DNA of 64,000 nucleotides from Mermis nigrescens (Eukaryota; Nematoda; Enoplea; Mermithida; Mermithidae): assembly GCA_036768485.1 (NCBI GenBank), contig JAVLUZ010000154.1, positions 47,663,786-47,727,785 on the forward strand, written 5' to 3'. The notes beneath the pieces were generated by a model, which was not told the DNA's origin, made no database searches, and worked only from the letters and a program-made list of their open reading frames with translations. Within the stretch, counting starts at the first letter, position 1. Every line of letters starts with the position of its first letter. Of this stretch, positions 1-10,700 are shown in pieces. Both the position numbers and the translations under genes were made by a program.

Positions 1-2
1 CA

Positions 3-1337
3 TTAGTTGAAAATTACAGGCCCATCTCTCTTTGTTGTTCTATTGCAAAAATAATGGAGAGAATTATTAATAGTCAATTGTTAAACTTTCTTAAGGTTAA
101 TAAACTAATATCTCCTTTTCAATTTGGTTTTCAAAAGAATAAATCTTGTGAAACGCAGTTGTTAAAATGTAAGTTTTCATGGATTCAGTCCTTAGCTAAA
201 AAAGAAACTGTCGATATAATATACTTAGATTTTTCAAAAGCATTTGATAAAGTAAATAGTGAAAAACTTCTCATTAAGTTAAACGGATATGGAATAAAGG
301 GCAATTTGTTTACATGGTTAAAGGCCTATTTGTTCAATCGTTCTCAGTGTGTTCGCATTAATCAGTCTTTTTCAGGTTACGTGCCTGTTACTAGCGGTGT
401 CGTCCAAGGAAGTGTCCTTGGACCTACGCTCTTTTCGATTTTTATCAATGACATATGTGATAATATTTATAGCACGGTTTATATGTTTGCTGATGATATC
501 AAAATTTTCAATATTAGTCGTCGTAACTATAGATTATTACAGTCTGATTTAGATAAGATTTTTGACTGGGCAATTACATGGGATTTACCTATTTCACGAA
601 CCAAAAGTCAAGTTCTATATTTGGGTAATAATAATCAAAAAGTTATTTATAGACTAAATGGGGAAATTATTTCTAGTGATTTGTTTGTCCGTGATTTAGG
701 AGTTTTGATTTCCCGAAATTTAAAATTTAAGGAACATTATAATTCTTTGATTAAAAAAGCTTTCTCTAGATGTATTTTAATACGCAAATCATTTTTCTCG
801 CGTGATAAATGTAACCTTGTTAAAGCTTATAGTTGTTATGTTAGACCTTTATTAGAGTACTGTTGTAGTGTATGGAACCCCTCTTATATTAGTGATATAG
901 ATCGACTGGAAGCTGTTCAACGTAGATTTACTAAATATATTTTCGGTTATAATAATATTCTTTCTTACGAGGATCGTTTAATACAACTTAAATTGTGCAG
1001 ACTTGAATTAAGACGCTTGCAAATTTGTCTGTGTATGATGTATCAGATTATTTGTCACAAATCATGTTTGGAAGCTGATGATTTTTTTGTATTTAATCAT
1101 AATATTACCCGCAGCATTAATAGATTTAAATTAGTTATACCTGTTGTACATTCTAATTTAGAAAAGTTTGATTTCTTTTACAAATACATCGCAGTTTGGA
1201 ACAATCTACCTGACTTCATTGTTTCTTCCCCTAACCTAAACATATTTAAATCTAGATTAGCAAACTTTGATTTATCTAGATATCTTGTGGGGCGCGTAAA
1301 ACTTGTCATTCCATTGACTCGCATGTCCCGTTACTAA
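3..1337 (+). CDS. Non-LTR retrotransposon reverse transcriptase, 5' cut by window
   Basis: The frame is open from base 3, before the first ATG at 54, so the protein continues off the left edge. It starts within the RT domain (VENYRPISL, bases 6-32). Residues counted from the ATG show the RT core: QFGFQKNKSCETQLL near 22, DFSKAFDKV near 59, GVVQGSVLGPTLF near 115, and the catalytic FADD box (YMFADDIK) near 143. The rest is the connection/thumb region ending at the TAA at 1335. No endonuclease or RNase H is visible in this part. The motif spacing is that of the jockey/CR1 group of non-LTR elements; the clade is an inference. No internal stop or frameshift is seen, so this copy is fairly young. 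No poly-A tail was located. Confidence 0.9.
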   Translation, partial: LVENYRPISLCCSIAKIMERIINSQLLNFLKVNKLISPFQFGFQKNKSCETQLLKCKFSWIQSLAKKETVDIIYLDFSKAFDKVNSEKLLIKLNGYGIKGNLFTWLKAYLFNRSQCVRINQSFSGYVPVTSGVVQGSVLGPTLFSIFINDICDNIYSTVYMFADDIKIFNISRRNYRLLQSDLDKIFDWAITWDLPISRTKSQVLYLGNNNQKVIYRLNGEIISSDLFVRDLGVLISRNLKFKEHYNSLIKKAFSRCILIRKSFFSRDKCNLVKAYSCYVRPLLEYCCSVWNPSYISDIDRLEAVQRRFTKYIFGYNNILSYEDRLIQLKLCRLELRRLQICLCMMYQIICHKSCLEADDFFVFNHNITRSINRFKLVIPVVHSNLEKFDFFYKYIAVWNNLPDFIVSSPNLNIFKSRLANFDLSRYLVGRVKLVIPLTRMSRY

Positions 1338-2800
1338 TTCGTAATGTGTATTATGTATTTTGTCATTTTGCATTTTATCAGTTGGTGTATTAGTAATAAA
1401 ATTTCTTTCTTTCTTTTTTCTTTCATTGTCATGTTAGTCCGTCTCATATTAGATCGCAGTCTCCGATTTAGAATTTTATGCCGTAATCTAACAATTTTCT
1501 GTCTGCTAGGCCAGCTATACTTTTGTATCGCGTTACAAACTTTAGGCAGAGCAGTTTTCCTGCCTGGTCAGTTACATAGCCTCTTTTCGCGCATGAAGTC
1601 TGAAGTCATTCGAGAAAAGTACTGTAAAATCCGATTTTTTCATCACTTCAAAGAGTATATAACGACTTTTTTACTCAGTTTGGGTCGTCCAGTCTTGAGT
1701 AAATCGGGTTTTACAATTTCTCCGTGCTTGACGAGTTCGCGACGGGGAAAAGTGCAAAAACGGAAATGATGAGTAAAATCCTGAAACGGAAACAGTTGTA
1801 CAAGCAAAGCATCTTCTCCAAGTGGATGGTTTCAGGCAGAAACGGATCTGCGATGGGGGTGGAAGGCCGCCCCCTTATTAGCGTACCAAGCGCAGATTTG
1901 GCGAGGGTAGGGGCGGCTGCTCCTGTCGTCAAAAAATATTTGGACGCAATGTGTATTTTTTGACGAATTTAGTAATTTTCATAACGATTTTTGACATTTT
2001 CGGCGCCGGGCTGTACTAATTAACGACATTTACTGACTTTCCTGGCATTCAAAAAACTTTATTTTTCACGCAAGAGAGTAGTACAGAACAATGATATTTC
2101 AGTTCTTGAAATGATTTCCTGAGTATTGTTCGGTAGTTTGCGCCAATTTTGCACTAGTTTTGCGCGTTTTTTTATAAAAAATTTCCGAAGATTTTTACCT
2201 TTTTTTAAATCGCAAATGATTCTGTCTATCAAAAGACGGAAAATGATATTTAAGCAAAAATAGATGGACAATTTTTGACACTATTGAAAAAATTGGCGGT
2301 TTCACCCGCTCTGTCAGAAAATTCTGGATCCATGAAGACTGCATTGGTCTAACTTAGTTGCCAAGATAAACAATGATTACAGGTACTAATGATTTTTCGA
2401 CTATTCATTCTCATTCCATTTTTAAGCACAAAATTCCAAAACTTTCCTGCACTTCGCGGTACCTATATTGAATTTGATTAGCTGAAATAAAGACGCAATA
2501 CACTTTTTGCACAAATTATCGGAAACTGTTAGGTTAAAAGTGTTTCACCAGAAATCATAAAGTGGGTGTTCAACGTAAAAGACGAAAACTCGTTCACGTG
2601 AGCGAATTTTTAGATCTATGTACATATAGTACATACATATGTACAAATGTACATATGTACATATGCACATCATAGGTAGTCCTTGTTTCTTATATGTTTA
2701 TCACAGCGAGTGCAAAATTTGTGTCCCCCTCACAGCAACAACGGCACACACCTGCGAGGTGCGATTTTTTAATCGATAGATATTTCAAAAATTTGATGCC
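1338..2800. other. Retrotransposon 3' flank and hAT-MITE-like sequence
   Basis: No gene is seen. About 1338-1700 is probably 3' untranslated sequence of the retrotransposon. Around 1853-2040 the sequence (GGGGGTGGAAGGCCGCCCC, then GGCGCCGGG followed by a TAAC/TAAT-GACATT stretch) resembles the interior of the hAT-type MITE at 61592-62191, so a degraded member of that family is likely. Around 2615-2670 is a run of ACATATGTACAT repeats. Confidence 0.4.
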
Positions 2801-2837
2801 GGTGTTTTTTTTCGTTTAAACTCAATACCGAGTTAGC

Positions 2838-4900
2838 AATGAGTGTGTAAAGTGTAAACCGAAAAATCAAATAATTTGCGGAGGGCCAATTTCTTTTTAA
2901 ATGTTGCCCCTGAGCTGCAGATTACGAATCTGACCTTAAAATTTCTTTACACTCAATGGTTGTTGCACAAAAATGTAAAGTATACGGGTTTTTCACTCTT
3001 TGCGTGTCCTTCAGCTTAAACAATTTTAGTTTCTGTGCAGTCCAATTGGTTTTATGTTGTAGAGGATTACAATATCTCAAAACCCTTTTTTCTTCTCTTA
3101 TTACGTAATATTTCTTGATCTGTGATCGTTTTAGTGCAGAGGGTTCGAGACAAAAAACGAAATTTCTTCAGCTACTCCGCTAAGTAGGCGGATCATGCTA
3201 ATTATGTTTGAAAGGTGCCCTGACCTTTGCGTTACAGATCCTCGTTTATTTTGTTTCTATACACCCAATATTGCGGTATTAGCACAAGTGTAAAGTTTAC
3301 ACCGAGAAGCATTTTTCCGCCCAGAGCATTGGGTATTATACAATTAGCGGAGGGCCAATTTTTTTAAAATATTGACCCTCAGTTGTAGATTACGAATCTG
3401 ACCTTAAAATTTCTTAACACTCAATAGTTGTTGCACAAAAGTGTAAAGTATTATGTGACTAAGTATTAAAATCCGCCGATATGTTGAGTTGGTGCAGTGG
3501 CTGACGCATCCGTTCACGCATGCGGATTTAAAAAAAGACTAATGCGTTCAAATCTTCTGAATACTGACTTTATTCATTTTTTTATTCTTTTGGCAAAACT
3601 ATGCACTCTATTTGACTTATTCATCTATTTAGGTTCTGCAGATGACACTTTTTTGTTTTTTGAATTTCGCCTTAGTTCTCGAATGGGAGTGTAAAGAGTG
3701 CGAAAATCTGGGGGGTGAAAAGACACATTTTGGTCGAGTTTTAGACTTGTTTATGTTTGCCAACAGCTCCGTTATGAGTTTAAAGAAATTTTTTCTGACA
3801 GAAATGTACTATGGATCAAGGGCTATCTTGTGCTTACCAGCAAACTTTTCTACAATCAATACACAGTACCACGGGTGTAAACTTTACACTCTAGTGGATG
3901 AGTAAAAAAACAGATTTTGTCCAAGATTTCTCTGCCAACTTTTTCGGTTATGAGTTGGGATGAATTAAATAAACTAGAAATGAAGTAACTTTTAAGGGAT
4001 ACACGTCGAAGCAAGCCGCGTTCAAAAGAACGTAATATTGAGTTGTTTATGGGGGTGTAAAGTTCGAAATCTGAGGTGTAAAATAAGCTAAAAACAGGTT
4101 TTCTTTCGTATTTTGATAGGTAAATCATATCAAATATTTTGCGGACACTTACAAACGTACTACAATCAAACGGCTACAAACTGGCCCTTTAAAGTTCACA
4201 ATGTGGTGGACAGTGGAAAATACGTGTTTGTCCATTTTTTTGTTCGCCACTTTCTCTGTTCAGAAGTTGGTCGAGTTCGAATAGGACAAGAATAAAGTAC
4301 TTTCTAAGGGGCACGCGTCACAGCGAGTTGCGTTGGTTTACATCAATATTTAGGTTTTTAGGAAGGTGCAAAGTCAAAAAATGGGGTAGTTAAATGTGTT
4401 TCAGTCTTGTTTTTTTCTGCCAAGTTTTGGGTTATGAGTCTGGACATAATCTCAAGTCTAAAAATAAATCAGAAACCAAATGTGATACGCCAGTTTGTTT
4501 GCACTCAACAGTGGTATAAAGTAGTTTACATCTGATATTTATTTGTTCACGGGCCATTGTAAAGACTTAATTTTTTTATAAATGTTGATCGTAATATCAG
4601 AGTAATATCAGAATTACGAATCCGACTGGAATTTTCTTTACACTCTGTGGTTGTGTAGAGTTTACACTGCATATTAACTTTAATTCTAGAGCCTTGCGGA
4701 AGCTTAATTGTTTTCCAAAAGGTTCTACGTAAAATCAGAATTGGGAATCTGACTGTTAGTTTTCTCTACACCTAGTAGTTGTGTAAAGTTTGCACTATTC
4801 ATTTGTTGTTAAAATGTACTTTATACTACAAATTAATTTTACTTCCAAATCCGAGCGTTAGTGTTCCTTACACTTGATATTTGCGTAAAGTTTTTGCTGA
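2838..4900. repeat. Diverged tandem repeat region with TGTAAAG motif
   Basis: Blocks at about 2838-2985 and 3310-3455 are clearly related: both have GCGGAGGGCCAATTT, then ATTACGAATCTGACCTTAAA, then CACTCAAT(G/A)GTTGTTGCAC and GTGTAAAGTA. Further diverged echoes follow at about 4610-4670, 4735-4795 and 4850-4895 (fragments such as AATCTGACTG and TTGTGTAAAGTTT). The palindrome-like GTGTAAAGTTTACAC recurs throughout. The open frames in this stretch are short and do not resemble any protein. It reads as an old tandem or nested repeat array. Confidence 0.6.
3488..3560 (+). other. tRNA-like segment with A- and B-box matches
   Basis: TGGTGCAGTGG at 3490 fits a pol III A box and GTTCAAATC near 3547 fits a B box, at about tRNA spacing. 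The arms do not pair as a functional tRNA. It is probably the head of a tRNA-derived SINE or a tRNA relic. Confidence 0.3.
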
Positions 4901-6037
4901 AAAACTTTGATCTGTTCAAACAATGTAAGGTTGTCTCGTTTAAAAAGGATAATGCTGATGTTAAGAACAATATTGTTTTCCGCGTTCTTGGACTGCTGTC
5001 ATTATTGTGGCATGTTACTGTATGTGTTTACTGACTGATGTAGGTACTCAAATCATGCTAATTAAAAGTAGGGTAGCAGCAAAGAAAAATGCTCCGATGG
5101 AACAAAAAAGATGAATATACTTGGAATTGTAGATTATTAAGGATGTAAAAGGAGGGCACTAGAAATAGCTACCTAAAGTCCCAAAATCTGCTAAAAATCA
5201 CAATATTTCTAAGCAAGGCAAAAAATCGAAGTATATTCTGCGGCCAACAGATTAAAATAAATATATTTAACCATAAAAATGATTGAAAAAGCAGCACGTT
5301 AGCGATACAGTAGCTATGGGAAATGATATTGAGTAAACTAACAGTCTTTCTAAGCCAATTGGATGAAATAGCAAACATCGATGCATCCAAGACAATTGAA
5401 GACAGTTGTTGGTTTAAAACAGTAGGAAACGCGTAAGATGATTTGAAACAGACTAAATGTAGGTACAGTAGCATGCCCGTAACGATTGTGTGCACTAATA
5501 AATCGGCCCCTGCTTTGCTTGCTAATGCTCATAACAAAATAGAACAACTTTAAATATAATACCACTTAGTTTTCTATCAATCAGGATACGAAGCTAGTCA
5601 GCGTTGCTACTTGCCAGCAATTTAGAAAAATTAACATTATAGATTTCGTTAATACACTCTTATCTGAAACTTTGAACATTATTTAAAAAAGACACTTTTT
5701 TAGAGGCTGCAGAATAAACTTCGATTTTTTGCGTTGCTTAGAGAAAGTGTGATTTTTAGCAGATTTTGGGACTTTAGGTAGCTTTTTCCTAGTCCCCTCC
5801 TTTGACATCCTTAATAATCCACAATTCCAAGTATATTCATCTTTTTTGTTCCATCGGAGCATTTTTCTTTGCTAGTACGTACATATATGTTACATATGGG
5901 CATAGTTATGTACTATTTTGCATTGTTGGAAAAGGTTGGGGTGCCGCCTCCCTAACGAAAATTCCACATAAGTACGTCCGCCACTGATTTCAGCGACCGG
6001 AAACGGTTGTAAGTAGAACACTTACACTTCAAAAACT
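4900..6037. other. Intergenic, repeat-derived, no gene seen
   Basis: A segment at about 5085-5185 (GGATGTAAAAGGAGGGCACT region) recurs in inverted form at about 5755-5875, where the words AGTATATTCATCTTTTTTGTT and CTCCTTTGACATCCTTAATA mirror it. This gives an imperfect ~790-bp inverted structure, probably a foldback transposon. Base 5930-5992 (GGGGTGCCGCCTCC to GTCCGCCACTG) is a right-hand terminus of the hAT-MITE family seen at 61592-62191. Confidence 0.45.
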
Positions 6038-6110
6038 TCTACGGTAGCTCAGTTGGCAAGAGCAGCGGTCCGGTCAACCGTATGTCCCAAGTTCGAGTCC
6101 TGGTCGCCAA
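6038..6110 (+). pseudogene. tRNA-like sequence (Thr-GGT-like), probable SINE head
   Basis: A 73-nt tRNA-like fold: D arm GCTC/GAGC pairs, anticodon arm GCGGT/ACCGT pairs around loop CCGGTCA (anticodon GGT), and the T loop is TTCGAGT. The fold is defective. Only about four of seven acceptor pairs form, the T stem has a mismatch, and position 33 is C instead of T. The repetitive sequence that follows suggests a tRNA-derived SINE or a tRNA pseudogene rather than a working gene. Confidence 0.5.
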
Positions 6111-7360
6111 GAAGTAACCCATGATGAACAGTGCACATACATACGTATCTCTGTTAAAAACTCACTCCATTTCCGGTGGAGTATCTCCCCTTGTTTCAAG
6201 GAACAGTGGAGAAGTCATGGGTAAACAACCTAAATCCCGTTAAGGGGGTCCAGAAACGGGATTGCCATACCTTGTATTATGCTGCTACAAATCCATCCAA
6301 TTCCCGTTAGACGTTTCTCCTGGGTTGTTCAAAGTGTGTACGTATGTGCGAGAACGGAGATTCTTCTTACGTCAGGATGAACACACCCAAACCCGTCTGC
6401 GGAAAATTTTCCTAATTTATTCAGTAGCCGGGAACAGTGTCATATTATTGCTAATCCACTCCGTTTCCACTGGGGATTTCTTTCTTGAAGTGGTTCAATG
6501 TTCCGGAACGGGGTTTCTCCGAGAGGGCACGTCAAAAACTGAAACCAATACCATGGAGAAATTTTTAACGACACGGGATTGTGGTATTCCTGTTCACCCT
6601 GATGTGCCTTTTAGGGTAACTTTCTTCCTGAGAACCTCATGGGTTAAGGCTACAGCCCGCTTCAGATGTACAAATATCAACGAGATCACTTTTGTCGGCG
6701 ATCAAGAAAAACTTCTCAACTTGAAAAAGTAGCGCTCTAGAAAAACATTTGAGGCTGGCCTCTCTAAATTTCCATACGCCAATGCATTTATCTGCATACA
6801 ATTCGGTAATTTAGGTCGAGATTTTAAGCGAGATTACATTCACATGTAACAGCTAGGCTTTTTCAGTTAATAGAAAGACCGATAAAAGATGGAATCAGAA
6901 TGGAAATCATATCTAAATGCATCTGTGTATATTTTGACAAAGTTTGATATGTGTGTCAATCACAAAAATTCTTTATTCAAGCGTAGAGGTCAAAATTTTG
7001 CTATTTTGTGGGATGGTCGAAAACCGCTTCTTCCGAGGAGATATGCCTGAAATTGCGGTAATGAAGAGACAGTTAGATGCTTTTCCCTCCGACTTGTAAT
7101 TTTCCTAGGCAAGCCTTCCAATTTCAGTTGCCCTTCCCAAAATAAGGGCTTGATTACAAAAAGTTTATGAGGCAAAAAATATATGTATGCAAATGTAAAG
7201 TCATTCGCATCGCACGGCCCACCGCCACTTTTTCAAATCGATCATGATGAAAAGCGAATGATTATCGATACGAATGCCAAAAAGTAGGCCGTTTCTCTTC
7301 TGCTACCCTGTATAAATCACAAGAAAAACAACGAGTCACGAAAATAACAGAAACAATTAT
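6111..7360. other. Repeat-derived flank of Shaw 3' end
   Basis: 6120-6760 carries recurring motifs (CCATTTCCGGTGGAG, GGAACGGGGTTTCTCC) typical of repeat DNA. A 156-codon open frame at 6262-6732 has no recognisable domain and is not called. On the minus strand, AATAAA (TTTATT at 6972-6977) is a possible polyadenylation signal for Shaw, about 390 nt beyond its stop. Confidence 0.35.
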
Positions 7361-7367
7361 CGCATCA

Positions 7368-7764
7368 TCATACACATGCATTCGACGATTCACATTTGCT
7401 GCGTTTTTTATTTTGGTGCAACAGTGGCTGTTCGGCAGGTTCATCTGGTCCTCCGAATCGCTTTGGACTTCCCAATAGACTGGTAGAACTCTGCTGATGC
7501 TGAGAATTTAAGTTGAACTTTGACCCGCTCGAAACCATCTGCCGCTGGTGAAGCTGGCGATGCTGAACCTGATGATACGGATCCATGAGCAACACATTTC
7601 GCTTCCTTTTGGGCATTTTGGATCGCGCTTGGGAATGCGAGTAAAACATGGCGAAATTGCTCACTATCACAGGCACGGGTAACGCTATTGTCAGGACGCC
7701 AGTCAGGGCGCAAAAACTTCCTACAATCATGCCCAAATACGTTTGGGGCGTTATGTCGCCGTAA
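7368..7764 (-). CDS. Shaw: Shaw coding exon 6 (filter end, S6, C terminus)
   Basis: 397 nt including the TGA at 7370-7368. The acceptor is TTTTATTCAAG, and the first base completes the filter glycine codon. It encodes [16 protein letters not shown]6 ([20 protein letters not shown]), the basic [11 protein letters not shown] segment and a Gln/Ser-rich tail ending SSNACV. Alternative C termini are possible but not visible. Confidence 0.93.
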
Positions 7765-10700
7765 CTTGAATAAAAGAGGTCATTTAGCGAAAAAAGTCAC
7801 TTATCACACTTTTTGTCACGTTTTCGCCAATTGGAAAGATTACAATCAAAGAATTTTGAACCAGCAATTTGCAATAACGTTGCGTTAGAACAAGCTGAAG
7901 CTTTATTCGAAAGAGGCTATGTATGCTGAAAGTCAAAAGGACAATGCAAAAGTCAGTAAGCAACTGCTTCAAAATGCAGCAATGATGTACATCCTTCCGC
8001 CTTTATCAAAATTTTCGGAAATAATTTACCTTATCTGTCTCATTTAATTTACATACGTATAACTAAACGCATTCGAATTCACACTTACCCCACGGTCGTC
8101 ATTGTTACCTAAAAATATAAAACTGCATGCTAACGATATCCTGTTACACGATAAAATAAATTATACTTACCACGGCCCACCACAACCCGAGAGGTATCGA
8201 CTAAAAAAGAAAAATTCTATCAGATGTATTCATCAAAATTAAACTGAAATTAACAAAACCATATGAAAACAGTTGTTCGGCGACACTCATCATACATGGG
8301 CAGCTAGAAAATTCTGGGGTATCGCCAAAAATCGCCAAAAATGTTACTAAAAATAGAATTCTGGGGTTCTGCAGTAATCTGCGGGGGTTTTCAACTTCTG
8401 TGGGGAGTGTATATCCCCGATCACACCCCCACGTCCACGTGTGCACCGCACGCTATGTCGGTTGAACACATTTCTGTCCTTCGACAATTTTTCTTTCAGA
8501 GACTAAAGCGTCATACTTTAATTGTAGGCCAATCCATGAGTATAGAACAATTTATTTATTATTTATTCATAAATTATTAAATTATTAAAATAAATTTTCA
8601 GTGTAAATTAATTTAAAGGAAATTATTCAATCCAATACGCACACTTAGGAAAAAAGTCTGTAGCCATTTACATACATGTTAAACGTGGCCGGTCAGGGAG
8701 TCAGGCTAACATAGGGAGGGTCAATCAGAGAGCGGTTTTTCTTAGCTAAAATAGTCTTTGAAATTGGCATAAAGGTTAAAGAATCGTTAAAATAGCTACA
8801 AGTGACGCAGTTTCTGGTCGATTTCAAACACTTTTGCTAACCAAAAATCGTCCCTTTTGACCATCTGAGGAATCTTAAATCCCTCCAAATCCCAACCTCA
8901 CATGCATACCTGATCCTTAACCATTCACTGTGTAAGTGACGTTAGAGACCAACGACGAACTGCTTCGTTAAATCTACATAAACTGGAACAATATTAAGTA
9001 GAACGATTTTTATGTTTGAAAATAATTTTCCGAGAAGATTATCCATTTATATAAAAGCGTGTGAATATTCGTAACATCAGTAAGTTTTTTAACGGTTATT
9101 CTTTTATTAACATTTTTGAATAGAATTGCATCATACACTCAGACTCATGCATTGAATCAGTAATGTGTATTCAAGTCATGACCATGCATGGGCAGCAAGA
9201 AAATTTTGGGGGGGGGTGAAATCGCAAAAATTGCCAAAAATCGCCAAAAATGTTACTAAAAATAGAATTCTGGGGATCTTCAGTAATCTGCGGGGAGTTT
9301 TTTGGGGGTCTGCATGGGGCAAAACTGGCAAATTTGCAAAAACGTCAAAAACTCAATTCTGGGGTATCTAATCTGCGGTGGTATTTTGGACTCTTAGAGG
9401 TTCTAAACACCAAACCCTTACGTCCACGTGTGGTTATGACCAGACATGCATTCGGGGAGGCGTTTAGGGGATCCAGACCCCAAAATAAAAAACAGGAAAA
9501 TTTTGTGGGTAAAATGAGGCTAAGAAAGGCCAAAAATGAATGAAAATTGAAAATTTTCTACAAAAGCGCTTCAAATTGGCCAGAAAATGTGTAATAACGT
9601 ACTTTTAACGCTATTTTAGCGCTTAAATCAGTTTCTTAGGTCATTTTGACTCAGAAAAGCTCAATTTTTGACCTCCCCAGAACGGCTTACTCCTCCCCCA
9701 CCAAGATCGGCCATGCTGTGCATGTGCATCTATGCTAATGACCATATATAGCTGCACAGCATGGCCGGTCTGGGAGGCCAGCCGATATAGGGTCAGAGTC
9801 TTTTTTCTAGCAAAAATAGCCTTAAAAATCGGCGCAAATATCAAAGTAGCGTAAAAACTTTGTAAATTCACAGTTTCAGATCGTCTTCGCACTTTTGCAA
9901 AAAACTTTTGATTTCCGTAAATTTTTGGCCTGCATTTTGCTTTACTTTCCCCAGAAAAGTTATCATGTCTTCACGTAGTGCCCCATGCGCATGTCTGGTT
10001 AAATTGTGACTAGCAAAGAATTCATGATAAACAAAATATTTTGATTAATTTGAAATTACGTACATATTTTAAGATAACTCAAGCAGGCGTTGGATACACC
10101 ACGTGGGTGTGAGGGTGGGGGTTTTGGGCGGTATGCACCCCCAAAGGGCGAATATCCCCTCCCACAGAAAAACCAAAATACCCTTCAGAATTCACTTTTC
10201 GAATTTTTTTGTTATTTCGCGATTTTTTTGTTGCCCATGGATATTGCTTGATGAAAAATGGTGTTGTTTCGCCATACCACCATTTTTAAGACCATTTTTT
10301 GACCTTTAAACATCCTGCATTCCCCTTCCCCCAGAATTTCGGTGCTGTCCACCTATGGTTCGACATCTCTGAGCATATATTGGCAGGACAAAAATTTATG
10401 TCAAAAATTTTTCAAATCTCAGAAAAAGAGCCTGATTATTGGTTTGAAAAACACCATTTTCTATATTTCTCATTGGGCTATATCCATTGGCATAAAAAAA
10501 GTCGCAAAAAAACGAAAGCATTCAAAAATTAAATTGTAGATCTACGCTTTTTTAATTCTAGAGGATCCGAATAGCATATTCATACCGGCATGGGGGTCAG
10601 GTCGGCGCAGAAATTAGCCAGAAAAATTTTTCGAGCTAAAGCAAGCACGGAAATTTGAATAAGCATTAAAATAGCTTTAATTGACTGTTTCTAACCAATT

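Noticed and set aside
1344..1769. 141-codon frame after the reverse transcriptase
   Set aside because: Hydrophobic, T-rich translation of the 3' flank of the retrotransposon; no conserved motif.
6038..6110. Functional tRNA-Thr gene
   Set aside because: Acceptor stem pairs are mostly lost and position 33 is C, so it is treated as tRNA-derived repeat.
6262..6732. 156-codon open frame on the plus strand
   Set aside because: No domain or hydrophobic pattern is recognised, the sequence is built of repeated motifs near a tRNA-like SINE head, and no splice or promoter context is visible.
7441..7713. 90-codon minus-strand frame over Shaw exon 6
   Set aside because: It is an out-of-frame shadow of the Shaw S6 exon.
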